Source: Bacteriovoracaceae bacterium
Lineage (GTDB): Bacteria > Bdellovibrionota > Bacteriovoracia > Bacteriovoracales > Bacteriovoracaceae
DNA: 64,000 nucleotides
Reading direction: 5' to 3'
NCBI GenBank assembly: GCA_947450475.1
Contig: CANFVK010000002.1
Coordinates: 496,001-560,000, forward strand
Shown here: in pieces, positions 46,444 through 55,870 of the stretch
Layout: the number at the start of each line of letters is the position of its first letter
Position numbering within the stretch: position 1 is the stretch's first letter
Position numbers and translations under genes: made by a program
The notes under the pieces: model-generated
Seen by the model: the letters and a program-made list of their open reading frames with translations, nothing else
Database searches by the model: none
What the model was told of the DNA's origin: nothing

Positions 46444-46622
46444 ATCATTTCCTTTAAAGTCATTTAAAGTATTCTACCAACGAAGATCATTTTATAAAAG
46501 GGGGATTATCTTAACCAAGTTCCAAAGTCAGACATTTACAACCATATAATTACAATTTTTTTCCTTGTGAGCAAAAATATTTCACTTAAACTTAAACCAC
46601 CACTTACATCAAAGGGATTGCG

Positions 46623-49600
46623 ATGAAGTCTTTTTTCAAAGAAAAAAACAATTTTATTATTTCAATTCACCTCATATTAATACTCTTAACACTTTATTAC
46701 TTCTGGACGCAATCTCGTTATCCCGCTTTAGATAATAAAATGTTCATGGGGGCACGTAACGCACTTACTGGAATTTCCTTTGATAATATTTTGCCCGTTA
46801 AAGAGAATGCTTCAACCCTAAAAAAAATCGCGGCCGGCACTGTCAATTGGTATTATACAAACTGGAAAGGAATGACATTCGGATTTATTCTTTCGACTCT
46901 CATAATGTCACTTTTTTCTTTTGTTCCAATTCCTAATATAAAAATAAAATGGCTGCGTGCCATAGTCGGTGCATTTATTGGAGCCCCTTTAGGTGTTTGC
47001 GCCAACTGCGCCACTCCCATAACTCATGGATTTAAATCTAGTGGGGGAAATGATGAAACAGCTCTGGCCATTACGCTCAGCTCTCCAACCCTAAACATTA
47101 TTGCGCTTAGTATTTTGTTTAATAACTTTCCACGCAACCTTATAGCACTAAAACTTTTTTCATCACTATTTATCATCGTCATTCTTGTGCCAATCATTGT
47201 TTATTTCTTAAGGTCAAAAAGTATTAAGGAAACTGAAGAAGTTAACTGTCTTTATCCTCCCCCTAATACTCCTCATGAAATGAGCAAGAATTTTTCACTA
47301 TTTTGTACCTCTTTGTTTAAAAGTCTCTGGTTTATTGCTAGAACTACCCTGCCACTGATGTTGCTGGCTGGGCTATTGGGCTCTTTCATTTTCGAATTCG
47401 TGAACCTAGATTTTTTAGCTGGCCAACATTTTTCATGGTTTAAACTTATTATCATTTCTGGAGTAGGAACACTTTTGCCGGTGCCGATGACTTTCGATGT
47501 TATTTTTTCCCAAAAATTAATGGCGGCTCAAACCAATATAAGTTATGTCAGTGCTCTCTTATGCACTTTAGGCATTTTTAGCATTTACCCTTTCATGATG
47601 TTTTGGAAAAATTTTTCTCCCAAAATAGCAGCGGCTATTTTCTCCTCAGTTTGGATTGCGGGCATTTTAGCAGGAGCCTACATGCACATCTCCGACTTGG
47701 GACTCTTGGCTAAATTACCTACCAGCAATTACCAAAAGGACCCTTTAAAATATATCACTCATGCTATTGATAAAAATTGCAAAAACAGAAAGGATGAAGA
47801 GTCCTGCATTAAAAAATTCATTTTTCTTGAAGTACTAGAAACAGATAAAGTTGAGCTGTGCCAAAAAATTGCTGATCAATCAACTCGCCAAGATTGCATT
47901 TTCACACATCGGGTTTCCAAACTTGGGCTTGATTATGAAAAGTGCAACACCTTTGAACAACCCAAAGAATGTATTTCTAAAATGATTACCATTTTATCCA
48001 AGCATCGTTTCCATGAACGACTGCCTTGCGAAGACAAGGGCTATAATAGCGATTCACTATGTCGTGACCTAAACAATCTTATCACCACTTCACGCTTTAT
48101 TCGCGATGACCGCTGCCCACTTATTCACAATGATGACATCAGGGATAAGTGTTATTCACTTGTGACTTTAACAATGGTTAAATTCAATCGGGATTTTAAA
48201 AAATATAGATACCATAACTTTGAAAAATGCTCTCAGATTAAAGATCAAGAAGAAAAAGAGATGTGCTATGTTCGCTTGGCGGGATTTTTAGGAGATTCTC
48301 ATTGGTGTCGTTCCGAAAATTTTAAGACAGAGCAAAATCTAAACAAATGTAAATTCTTTGCGGCGCTTAGGTCTGATGGAATTCAGATGGATGAAAACCA
48401 ATGCTCGAAGTTTCCCGGCAATGAACTACAAAAGCAATGTCTTGATGAATTTAATGACTTTGAGCTTCAATCCAATCTTCGGCTTCTTAGCAGTATGGGT
48501 AAGATCAATTCTTTCGATACTATTGATTTAGAAAATTTACCTAAAGAAAACTTAGCCAACGCTGAATTGCCAAAAGACATTCCTCCATTACTTTCTAAAC
48601 CTTTTTTAAATTCTGAAAAATTTTCAGTCGACGTCATTGCTCACCAACCAAGAAACAAAGGTGATGGCCAATTTACTAAATCTTTTGGTGAGGCTTTTGG
48701 TCTTAATCGGCCCAAGACGTTTATTGATGATGTGGAAATTTTCTTCAGAGGTTATGGCGTGACGTCTGGAGACATCAACAATGACCACTGGCAAGATTTC
48801 ATCATTGGCTCTTTTCAAGATATTAATATGTATATTAATACCGGAGGATCATTTCAAAAAATTCCAATTATGTTCAAAGAAAAGCTATACCGAGAACACA
48901 AAATAAATCTTTCGCCTATTAACCTTGCGCTTGTTGATATAAATAATGATGGTTGGCCGGATCTCTTTGTTTCAAATTATGATCGAAATGTTTTTTTCAT
49001 TATCAATGACAAGCACAATTTTAGGGATCCCGACATTATTGTGCTCCCATTAACAAAGAGAGGGTGGGGCATTTCAGCGACTTTTGGAGATTTTGATGGG
49101 AATGGATTGCTCGATCTGTATTTGGGCAATGATCACGGCGGAATCCAAGATAGTTTTCTTTTGATCTCTCACACATCTTTTGAAAGTAATCAAAATGAAC
49201 TCTATCTCAATTTCAAAGATGGCTTTCAACTTAAAAGACTTCCAGACAATCGAGGTGCAACATTATCGGTACTAGCTTCTGACATCAACAATGATGGCTT
49301 TTTAGATTTGGTTCAAGGCAATGATTTTGAGGTTTCAGATAAATTCTATTTTGGTAATGGGAAGCAATTAAAAGAAGTTCTGCCTGACGATTACATCATC
49401 CCAGAAGTTTCCAAGGCTACCATGAGTTATGACACCGCAGATATCGATAATGATTTAAAACTCGAAACGCTTTCAATCGATATGACCAGAGGAGATTTTA
49501 TTTCAACCAATTATTGCTCACAATTCACAGGAAACGAAAAAGTTTTTTGTGATAAGTTGTTTAACATTGATGATTCCATAAAAAATCTCAATTTTAACGC

Positions 49601-50441
49601 CTGCAATACTTTCATAGATCCGCTGGAGAAGGTCAATTGCTATGGCGCTGCCATTCGCTTCGTTGCACTTCGCTTTAATGATACTAAGCTTTGTTCACTT
49701 ATTCCTGAAAGTATGTATGTGTCTCGATTTATTTGTAAAAATGTACTTAAAGAAAACAATTACAGTTCCTACGATCCTGGCACAGACATCAAACAAGTCC
49801 AAAAAAATGTTCTCTTGAAGCAGGACAAAAATGGAAAATTTAAAAATGTTGCGGACAAGTATAAAATAACTGACTCTCATTGGGGATGGAATTCAAAGTT
49901 CGCCGACCTCGACAATGATGGTTGGCAAGATGTATATGCATCTAATGGCAGATTTAAAATTTCTGAAATTTCAACCAATGTCTTTTTTCACAATATGAAA
50001 GGTAAGGTCTTCAAAAAAGATACTCAAACCTTTGGCCTAACTGACTACGCAGACACTTCAAATTATACTTATAATGATTTTGATTTTGATGGCGATATAG
50101 ACATTATATCCCAAGGGTTTATGTCACCGATTCGGGTGTTTAGAAATAATGAGCAAAAAAATAAATCTATTACTTTTTTACTAAATGATTTTAAGGGCAA
50201 TCGTGCCGGAGTCGGAGCTAAAGTCATCATTACGTACATAGAAAATGGTGTTGAAAAAAAGCAATTGAGAGAGCTAAAATCAGGAGGTGGTTTCGGTTCA
50301 TATGACACCAATGTAATCCATTTTGGATTGGCTGATGTGAATCAAGTTGAGGCTGTCGAAGTGAAATGGATAACTGGAGAGCCGACAATCATTCGCAAAA
50401 AGATGTTAGCTGGTCAGCATTACATTATTACTAGAAAATAA
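46623..50441 (+). CDS. Fusion: PF03773-like permease + Cys-pair repeats + FG-GAP propeller + ASPIC/UnbV domain
   Basis: 1272 residues. Residues 1-360 hold about eight membrane helices and resemble the predicted permease family PF03773: APLGVCANCATPITHGFKSS (C126, C129), then LAITLSSPTLNIIALSI, and a second half-repeat GVGTLLPVPMTFDVIF. Residues about 380-630 carry paired cysteines at regular spacing. About 690-1180 is an FG-GAP/VCBS propeller with Ca-type loops (DINNDGWPDLFVS, DFDGNGLLDLYLG, DINNDGFLDLVQG, DLDNDGWQDVYAS, DFDFDGDIDIISQ) interrupted by three more Cys pairs. The last 80 residues are ASPIC/UnbV (RAGVGAKVIITYIENG, GFGSYDTNVIHFGL, VKWITGEPT). Function unknown; membrane-anchored with a large extracytoplasmic part. 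The same FG-GAP/UnbV pair is encoded at 59823. Confidence 0.78.
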   Translation: MKSFFKEKNNFIISIHLILILLTLYYFWTQSRYPALDNKMFMGARNALTGISFDNILPVKENASTLKKIAAGTVNWYYTNWKGMTFGFILSTLIMSLFSFVPIPNIKIKWLRAIVGAFIGAPLGVCANCATPITHGFKSSGGNDETALAITLSSPTLNIIALSILFNNFPRNLIALKLFSSLFIIVILVPIIVYFLRSKSIKETEEVNCLYPPPNTPHEMSKNFSLFCTSLFKSLWFIARTTLPLMLLAGLLGSFIFEFVNLDFLAGQHFSWFKLIIISGVGTLLPVPMTFDVIFSQKLMAAQTNISYVSALLCTLGIFSIYPFMMFWKNFSPKIAAAIFSSVWIAGILAGAYMHISDLGLLAKLPTSNYQKDPLKYITHAIDKNCKNRKDEESCIKKFIFLEVLETDKVELCQKIADQSTRQDCIFTHRVSKLGLDYEKCNTFEQPKECISKMITILSKHRFHERLPCEDKGYNSDSLCRDLNNLITTSRFIRDDRCPLIHNDDIRDKCYSLVTLTMVKFNRDFKKYRYHNFEKCSQIKDQEEKEMCYVRLAGFLGDSHWCRSENFKTEQNLNKCKFFAALRSDGIQMDENQCSKFPGNELQKQCLDEFNDFELQSNLRLLSSMGKINSFDTIDLENLPKENLANAELPKDIPPLLSKPFLNSEKFSVDVIAHQPRNKGDGQFTKSFGEAFGLNRPKTFIDDVEIFFRGYGVTSGDINNDHWQDFIIGSFQDINMYINTGGSFQKIPIMFKEKLYREHKINLSPINLALVDINNDGWPDLFVSNYDRNVFFIINDKHNFRDPDIIVLPLTKRGWGISATFGDFDGNGLLDLYLGNDHGGIQDSFLLISHTSFESNQNELYLNFKDGFQLKRLPDNRGATLSVLASDINNDGFLDLVQGNDFEVSDKFYFGNGKQLKEVLPDDYIIPEVSKATMSYDTADIDNDLKLETLSIDMTRGDFISTNYCSQFTGNEKVFCDKLFNIDDSIKNLNFNACNTFIDPLEKVNCYGAAIRFVALRFNDTKLCSLIPESMYVSRFICKNVLKENNYSSYDPGTDIKQVQKNVLLKQDKNGKFKNVADKYKITDSHWGWNSKFADLDNDGWQDVYASNGRFKISEISTNVFFHNMKGKVFKKDTQTFGLTDYADTSNYTYNDFDFDGDIDIISQGFMSPIRVFRNNEQKNKSITFLLNDFKGNRAGVGAKVIITYIENGVEKKQLRELKSGGGFGSYDTNVIHFGLADVNQVEAVEVKWITGEPTIIRKKMLAGQHYIITRK
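47770..48455 (+). repeat. Cys-pair repeats in the permease/UnbV fusion
   Basis: At least seven units of pattern C-x(6-13)-C occur at about 30-residue spacing, including LCQKIADQSTRQDCIFTHRV, RCPLIHNDDIRDKCYSLVTL, KCSQIKDQEEKEMCYVRLAG and QCSKFPGNELQKQCLDEF. Three more pairs lie further on, inside the propeller (YCSQFTGNEKVFC, ACNTFIDPLEKVNCYGAAI, LCSLIPESMYVSRFIC). The helical C-x-x-I-x-D-x(3)-R-x-x-C-Y form suggests disulphide-linked helical hairpins. Confidence 0.7.
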
Positions 50442-50442
50442 A

Positions 50443-50463
50443 GGAGGATGATCTACATCCTCC
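50443..50463. terminator. Two-way intrinsic terminator between the fusion gene and dnaJ
   Basis: GGAGGATG (50443-50450) and CATCCTCC (50456-50463) make an 8-bp perfect stem with a 5-base loop, between the stops of two convergent genes. T-rich tracts follow on both strands (CTGATTTT rightward, TTTATTTTC leftward). Confidence 0.8.
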
Positions 50464-50469
50464 CTGATT

Positions 50470-51594
50470 TTAATGAAATAAATCTTTTACTTTATCAAAG
50501 AACCCGCGACTCATTGGATTCGAATGTTGATCAACTTCTGAAAGTCTTTTCAGAAGTTCTTTTTGTTCATTTGATAATTTAGTTGGAGTTTCAACATGGA
50601 CTGTAACAATCTGATCACCTTGTCCGTAACCACCGAGGCGCTGAATCCCCTTACCTTTCAATCTCATCTTTACACCAGATTGAGTTCCGGCCGGTATCTT
50701 AAGTGCTACTTTTCCTCCAAGCGTAGGTACTTCCATCTCTGCACCTAAAGCCGCTTGAGAAAAACTTATAGGGACTGTGCAATGAACATCAAATTCCTCA
50801 CGTTCAAATATTTGATGAGGTTTAATGTTAATGACTACATATAGATCACCATTAGGTCCGCCTTGAGCTCCAGCGTCGCCCTCTTGAGATAATTTTAAGC
50901 GCTGACCTTGATCTATTCCTGCTGGAACTTTTACCTGAAGATCAATTTTCTTTTTCTTTTTCCCCGCACCACTACAACTCATGCAAGGGTCTTTGATCAT
51001 TTGCCCAGAACCATTACACTTCGGACAAGTGGAAGAAACGGTAAAGAATCCTTGTTGGCGTCTAACTTCTCCGTGGCCATTACAATAGTCACAAGTTGAT
51101 GCACTAGATCCCGGCTTAGCGCCAGTACCGACACAGGTTTCACATTTAACATTTTTGGTTAAAGAGATGGTTTTTTCACAACCAAAAGCGGCTTCTGAAA
51201 AATTAATATCAAGTCCCATCTGCAAATCATCACCCGGTCGACCTCTTGAGCGAGATGCACCCCCTCGACGTCTACCTCCACCAAGCATGTCGCCGAAAAT
51301 ATCGCCAAAGATATCACCAAAATCACCAAAATCACCCTGGAAGCCACCACCTGGTCCACCTTGGCCGTTGACACCCGCATGACCAAATTGATCATAGCGA
51401 GATTTTTTCTCGTCATCTAGTAATACATCTGCAGCTTCTGAAGCCTCTTTAAATTTAGCTTCAGCTTCTTTATTGTCCGGATTTCTGTCTGGATGATATT
51501 GCATCGCCAGCTTGCGATAAGCTTTCTTTATTTCATCCTTGCTTGTCCCTTTTTGGACACCAAGGACATCGTAATAATCTCTTTTATTGCTCAT
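50470..51594 (-). CDS. dnaJ: Chaperone DnaJ (type I Hsp40)
   Basis: DnaJ delivers unfolded substrates to DnaK and stimulates its ATPase. I set the start at ATG 51592-51594 ([12 protein letters not shown]), eight codons inside the longest frame, because J-proteins begin there. The 374-residue protein has the J domain with HPD ([13 protein letters not shown]), a Gly/Phe-rich linker ([14 protein letters not shown]), four CxxCxGxG zinc motifs ([32 protein letters not shown]) and the C-terminal substrate domains ending [19 protein letters not shown]. It follows dnaK across a terminator-like hairpin. Confidence 0.97.
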   Translation of the reverse strand: MSNKRDYYDVLGVQKGTSKDEIKKAYRKLAMQYHPDRNPDNKEAEAKFKEASEAADVLLDDEKKSRYDQFGHAGVNGQGGPGGGFQGDFGDFGDIFGDIFGDMLGGGRRRGGASRSRGRPGDDLQMGLDINFSEAAFGCEKTISLTKNVKCETCVGTGAKPGSSASTCDYCNGHGEVRRQQGFFTVSSTCPKCNGSGQMIKDPCMSCSGAGKKKKKIDLQVKVPAGIDQGQRLKLSQEGDAGAQGGPNGDLYVVINIKPHQIFEREEFDVHCTVPISFSQAALGAEMEVPTLGGKVALKIPAGTQSGVKMRLKGKGIQRLGGYGQGDQIVTVHVETPTKLSNEQKELLKRLSEVDQHSNPMSRGFFDKVKDLFH

Positions 51595-51622
51595 AAAAAA
51601 TCCGCTTCCAAGGTTCAATAAA

Positions 51623-51647
51623 AAAGTCTCCCACCAGGAGAGACTTT
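51623..51647 (-). terminator. Terminator or attenuator between dnaK and dnaJ
   Basis: Read leftward, AAAGTCTC and GAGACTTT (51640-51647 and 51623-51630) form a stem around a 9-base loop, and transcription then meets six T in a row. It lies 25 bases after the dnaK stop and 28 bases before the dnaJ ATG, so it should lower dnaJ relative to dnaK. Confidence 0.75.
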
Positions 51648-51671
51648 CATATTTAAATTTTTAGGTCTAAA

Positions 51672-53582
51672 TTAAACTTCCTTGTAATCTGCATCAACCA
51701 CATCATCTTCTGATTTAGCAGATCCTGCATCAGCTGAGCCTTGACCTTGAGAAGCTTGTTCAGCCCCTGGTGCACCACCGGCTTGATACATTTCAGTAGC
51801 TACTTTGTGAGATACATTTTGTAATCTTTCAATCGCAGCTTTTAACTCATCAAGAGATTCACTGCTCACCTTGGTCTTTGCTTCAACCACTGCAGCTTCT
51901 AATTCCCCCTTAGATTGGCCAGAAATTTTTCCTTCACCATCTTTAATCATTTTTTCTGTTTGGAAAATCAAACCATCAAGACTGTTTCGGCTATCGACAA
52001 TTTGTCTTCTTTCAAGATCAGCAGTTCTGTTGGCTTCTGCGTCCTTAACCATTCTTTGTATTTCATCTTCTGTTAATCCGGATCCACCAGTAATACGGAT
52101 GTCCTGAGATTTACCGGTAGCTTTATCCTGGGCCGAAACATGTACGATTCCGTTTGCATCTATATCAAATGTAACCTCAATTTGCGGAACGCCTCTTGGC
52201 GCAGGAGCGATACCTGTTAAGTCAAACTTGCCAAGCGTTTTGTTATCTTTTGCAAACTCTCTCTCACCTTGAAGTACATGGATAGAAACAGCTGGTTGGT
52301 TGTCTTGAGCAGTTGAGTAGGTTTGCGATTTCTTAGTAGGGATAGTCGTATTTTTTTCGATCATCTTTGTGAATACTCCGCCAAGAGTCTCAATTCCCAA
52401 TGAAAGAGGAGTGACATCTAGAAGTAGAACGTCTTTTACGTCTCCTGCCAAAACCCCACCTTGAATCGCAGCTCCAGCGGCTACAACTTCGTCCGGGTTA
52501 ACGCCCTTCGAAGGCTCTTTTCCAAAAATTTCTTTTACTTTTTGTTGAACGATTGGAACTCTTATCGATCCACCGACTAAAACGACTTCGTTGATTTCGC
52601 TCAATGAAAGTCCAGAGTCTTTTATACAAGTCGTACAAGGTATAATTAACTTCTCTACCAAGTCAGCAATTAATTGCTCAAACTTAGCTCTAGTAATACT
52701 TACGTTTAAATGCTTTGGTCCAGAAGCATCGGCGGTGATAAATGGAAGATTGACCTCTGTCTGGCTAACGTTAGAAAGTTCATGCTTAGCTTTTTCAGCA
52801 GCTTCTTTCAATCTCTGAAGCGCCATAGTGTCGTTCTTTAAATCAATACCAGATTCTTTTTTGAATTCATCTGATAGATAGTTAATGATTCTATAATCAA
52901 AATCTTCTCCACCTAGGAAAGTGTCACCATTTGTAGCCTTGACCTCAAATACTCCATCAGAAGTAATTTCAAGAATTGAAATATCGAAAGTACCACCACC
53001 AAGGTCAAAGACCGCGATGTTTTTATCTTTTTTAGACTCTAAACCATAAGCAAGCGCTGCTGCAGTTGGTTCATTTATAATTCTCTTAACATCAAGTCCA
53101 GCGATTCTTCCCGCGTCTTTTGTTGCTTGTCTTTGAGCATCGTTAAAATAAGCAGGAACCGTAATGACAGCTTCAGTAACCGGTTGTCCCAAGTAGTCTT
53201 CTGCAGCTTTTTTTAATTTCTCAAGAATACGAGCTGAAACTTCCTGAGGTGACATTTCTTTTCCATCAACCTTTACCCAAGCATCACCATTTTTATTGGC
53301 AATAATTTCAAATGGAGCCACAGCTTTAAATTTTGCAACTTCCGGCGCATCTGCCTTTCTTCCGATGAGTCTTTTAATCCCAAAAAGTGTTTTCTTTGGA
53401 TTGGTAACTGATTGTCTCTTAGCAACTTGACCGACAAGAATTTCGCCGTTATTGGCAAAGCCAACGATAGAAGGAGTGGTATTGTGTCCTTCGGCATTTG
53501 CGATAACTTTATAAGTTCCATTTTCCAATACCGCGACACATGAGTTCGTTGTTCCTAAATCGATTCCGATAATTTTTCCCAT
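51672..53582 (-). CDS. dnaK: Chaperone DnaK (Hsp70)
   Basis: DnaK is the ATP-driven Hsp70. The 636-residue protein is complete: phosphate-1 loop [20 protein letters not shown], the [17 protein letters not shown] segment, [12 protein letters not shown], phosphate-2 loop [17 protein letters not shown], the linker [19 protein letters not shown], the substrate domain, a helical lid and the acidic C-terminal end [12 protein letters not shown]. It follows grpE after 35 bases, the classical order grpE-dnaK-dnaJ. Confidence 0.98.
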   Translation of the reverse strand: MGKIIGIDLGTTNSCVAVLENGTYKVIANAEGHNTTPSIVGFANNGEILVGQVAKRQSVTNPKKTLFGIKRLIGRKADAPEVAKFKAVAPFEIIANKNGDAWVKVDGKEMSPQEVSARILEKLKKAAEDYLGQPVTEAVITVPAYFNDAQRQATKDAGRIAGLDVKRIINEPTAAALAYGLESKKDKNIAVFDLGGGTFDISILEITSDGVFEVKATNGDTFLGGEDFDYRIINYLSDEFKKESGIDLKNDTMALQRLKEAAEKAKHELSNVSQTEVNLPFITADASGPKHLNVSITRAKFEQLIADLVEKLIIPCTTCIKDSGLSLSEINEVVLVGGSIRVPIVQQKVKEIFGKEPSKGVNPDEVVAAGAAIQGGVLAGDVKDVLLLDVTPLSLGIETLGGVFTKMIEKNTTIPTKKSQTYSTAQDNQPAVSIHVLQGEREFAKDNKTLGKFDLTGIAPAPRGVPQIEVTFDIDANGIVHVSAQDKATGKSQDIRITGGSGLTEDEIQRMVKDAEANRTADLERRQIVDSRNSLDGLIFQTEKMIKDGEGKISGQSKGELEAAVVEAKTKVSSESLDELKAAIERLQNVSHKVATEMYQAGGAPGAEQASQGQGSADAGSAKSEDDVVDADYKEV

Positions 53583-53617
53583 ATAAATCTCCTTAATTAA
53601 TATTTTTCGACTATTCT

Positions 53618-54142
53618 TTATTTGTTATTTGCTACGACGACTTTCGATGCTCGAAGTAGTCTTCCATTTAATAAGTACCCACGCTGGTATTCAGTGATTA
53701 CTTCTTGGTCCTCTTTTCCTTCAGCTGGAGCTTGAGCAACAGCTTCATGAAAATTGGGATCAAAGGGCTTACCAAGAGATTCAACGGGAGTTAATCCATT
53801 TTGCTTTAAGACATTAATGAACTGTGAACGTATCATCTCAATGCCTTTCATGATGTTTTGAACCTTATCATCATTATCATTTTTTAATGAATTAACAGTA
53901 AGGTCGAAATTATCAACGACTTCAATTAAATTTGATAAAACCTTCTCATTGCCGTATTTGAGTAAACTTTCTTTCTCTCGCTCGAACCGCTTTCTCATGT
54001 TCTCAACTTCAGCAGCTAGATAGTAATACTTGGCTTTAAAATCCTCTTCCTTCTTAGGAATCTCATGAGCCTTCAACTCTTCTTCAATTACATCTTTAAC
54101 TTCACTTTCTATAATGATTTCTTCATTTTCAACTTCGCTCAT
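53618..54142 (-). CDS. grpE: Nucleotide exchange factor GrpE
   Basis: GrpE frees ADP from DnaK. The 174-residue protein has an acidic N-terminus, a long coiled coil ([20 protein letters not shown]) and the C-terminal beta wing with [14 protein letters not shown] and [20 protein letters not shown], all family signatures. It is the first gene of the grpE-dnaK-dnaJ group. No HrcA gene and no CIRCE element (TTAGCACTC-N9-GAGTGCTAA) is seen upstream. Confidence 0.95.
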   Translation of the reverse strand: MSEVENEEIIIESEVKDVIEEELKAHEIPKKEEDFKAKYYYLAAEVENMRKRFEREKESLLKYGNEKVLSNLIEVVDNFDLTVNSLKNDNDDKVQNIMKGIEMIRSQFINVLKQNGLTPVESLGKPFDPNFHEAVAQAPAEGKEDQEVITEYQRGYLLNGRLLRASKVVVANNK

Positions 54143-54178
54143 AATTGACCTTTTAAAAAAATTATTTGTTCTTACCCC

Positions 54179-54207
54179 TAAAATGGGAACAAATATATAA
54201 GTGTCAA
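54179..54207 (-). promoter_or_regulatory. Weak candidate promoter upstream of grpE
   Basis: On the minus strand a perfect TTGACA (54202-54207) lies 36 bases upstream of a poor -10 region (CATTTTA near 54179-54185) and 60 bases before the grpE ATG. Only the -35 is convincing. It could also be read by a heat-shock sigma factor. Confidence 0.25.
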
Positions 54208-54280
54208 TATTAAGTGGAAAGTTTTTTCCGTGTCTTGATGTAAGTAACTGAAAACAATATATAGTTTATGATAAAAGCAA

Positions 54281-55060
54281 CTAAAAGGTTGGTGGTTTCT
54301 GCACTGAGTAATTTTGACGATAGATTCGAAGTGATTCTTGTGGTGGGCCATCAAAAACGATCTTACCTCGGTTTAAAAGTAGCGAGCGATTACACACCTC
54401 AATCAACTGATCTCCCTGGTGACTGACAAAAATGACAACTCCGGATTCGTTAATTAATTTTTTTATCCTCTGAGATAATTTTTCTCTAAAGAATTCATCA
54501 GCTCCATCAAAGACTTCATCAAGAATCAAAATATCTGCAGGAGTAGCCGATAACAATGAAAGCGAAAGTCTCAAAAGCATACCTTTGCTGTAGGCTTTAA
54601 TGGGAACATCGATAAACTCGCCGAGTTCACTAAATTCAATGCTTTCTTGAATAATTTTTTCGATATCATTTGTTTTATTGTCGTAAAAAATTTGTGCTAG
54701 GACTTTTACATTTTCTCTACCGCTAAGTTCCGGAAAAATAGAAAGTGATGGATCAAAAAGAGCTCTAACTTTTCCTTTTAAAAGAACTTCCCCTCTAGGT
54801 GGGGTGTAAAATCCAGATAGACATCGACACAAGGTTGACTTCCCGGCCCCATTTAAACCAAGTAAACCTATCCGATCTCCTCTTTGCGCTTTAAAACAAA
54901 TATCTTTAAGCGCAAAGAAAGATCGTTTTTCACTGAAAACAGAAAAAGGATTTTTAACGAGTGAGATAAAAGTTTCCTTGAATGAATTTTCGGTGAAGGT
55001 CTTCAAGGGAAAAGCTAAATCCAAATTCTTAACTTCGATCATTAAATTATCACTAGACAT
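54281..55060 (-). CDS. ABC exporter ATP-binding protein (Wzt/TagH-like)
   Basis: 259 residues with a full ATP-binding cassette: Walker A GLLGLNGAGKSTLCRCLSG, Q-loop region, signature AYSKGMLLRLSLSL (YSKGM as in polysaccharide exporters), Walker B ADILILDEVFDGAD and the His switch VIFVSHQGDQL. The N-terminal part (VKNPFSVFSEKRSFFALKDI) matches the TagH/Wzt/KpsT subfamily of ABC-2 exporters for polysaccharides, but such pairs also export other products. It overlaps the permease gene by 8 bases and is the last gene of the operon. Cargo is unknown; the context of radical SAM genes suggests a modified peptide or glycan. Confidence 0.9.
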   Translation of the reverse strand: MSSDNLMIEVKNLDLAFPLKTFTENSFKETFISLVKNPFSVFSEKRSFFALKDICFKAQRGDRIGLLGLNGAGKSTLCRCLSGFYTPPRGEVLLKGKVRALFDPSLSIFPELSGRENVKVLAQIFYDNKTNDIEKIIQESIEFSELGEFIDVPIKAYSKGMLLRLSLSLLSATPADILILDEVFDGADEFFREKLSQRIKKLINESGVVIFVSHQGDQLIEVCNRSLLLNRGKIVFDGPPQESLRIYRQNYSVQKPPTF

Positions 55061-55817
55061 AAAACACCAAGTATTTTCTCATTTTTTTCCAAGATAGATA
55101 AGCCAGAAAAAGCAACAGAATTGAGAATGAAAAAGAGTAAAGTAAGCTATATGAAATCTGACGAATCTCATTGGCAAGTAATATTTCTTGAAAAGGCCTA
55201 ATTAAATAATAAATTGGATTATTTGAAATGATGAACTTTAACTTCTCCGGCACAAGTCGAATATTATAAAAAATTGGAGTTAGATAAAAAAGTAATGAAA
55301 AAACAAAGGTCACCATGAATTTCAAATCTCTAAATTTCACATTATAAAGTGAAAAAACTAGACACATCGACGTGACGGCTACTAGCAATGGTATGGTTGG
55401 CAGAAGTATATAGATTGCAGTAAATATATTTAAAGAATGAAAAATTGAAAAATATAAAATGATAATTAAATAAGCGCTTATAAAATTAATAAAGTTATCG
55501 AGAATTTGCACGAGTACAAGGATCATCGGCGGAATGGGAATATTTTTTACAATATTGCCATTATGGATAAAGATGCCAGTACACATATCTATAGATTGTT
55601 GGATAAAAAGCCATGGAAACAATCCTGCCAATAAATATAATGGATAATTAACAGTATTAACTTGAAAGATTGTCGTGAAAGCAAAAACCTGAACTGCATA
55701 AGTGAGGATTGGATTAATAAGAACCCATAAGAATCCGTAAAAAGTATTTCTATATCTGGATTTTAAATTGGCAAAAGTGAGAATTTTTATTAATTGCAGA
55801 TTTTTTAAAATCTCCAC
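55053..55817 (-). CDS. ABC-2 type exporter permease (Wzm/TagG-like)
   Basis: 254 residues with six membrane helices and the ABC-2 pattern: an N-terminal interfacial segment LLWVLINP-type (NTFYGFLWVLINPILTYAVQ), YLLAGLFPWLFIQQSIDM, and FVFSLLFYLTPIFYNIRLVP followed by IISNNPIYYLIRPFQEILLA. This is the polysaccharide-export subfamily paired with Wzt/TagH ATPases. GTG start (55815-55817) after GAGG. It overlaps the ATPase gene and lies 53 bases after the radical SAM gene. Confidence 0.9.
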   Translation of the reverse strand: MEILKNLQLIKILTFANLKSRYRNTFYGFLWVLINPILTYAVQVFAFTTIFQVNTVNYPLYLLAGLFPWLFIQQSIDMCTGIFIHNGNIVKNIPIPPMILVLVQILDNFINFISAYLIIILYFSIFHSLNIFTAIYILLPTIPLLVAVTSMCLVFSLYNVKFRDLKFMVTFVFSLLFYLTPIFYNIRLVPEKLKFIISNNPIYYLIRPFQEILLANEIRQISYSLLYSFSFSILLLFLAYLSWKKMRKYLVFYV

Positions 55818-55870
55818 GTCAAACCTCTAATCGCAATTTGAAGTGATGCAAAAAAATGACCATTATTGAT

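Noticed and set aside
46444..46622. Possible small gene or riboswitch in the divergent gap
   Set aside because: No frame with a ribosome site and no recognisable aptamer; it most likely holds two promoters.
51155..51416. Frames on both strands over the dnaJ Gly-rich linker
   Set aside because: Shadows of dnaJ; low-complexity GC-richer sequence keeps other frames open.
54143..54280. CIRCE element upstream of grpE
   Set aside because: No TTAGCACTC-N9-GAGTGCTAA or close variant is present; only a TTGACA-like -35 was seen.
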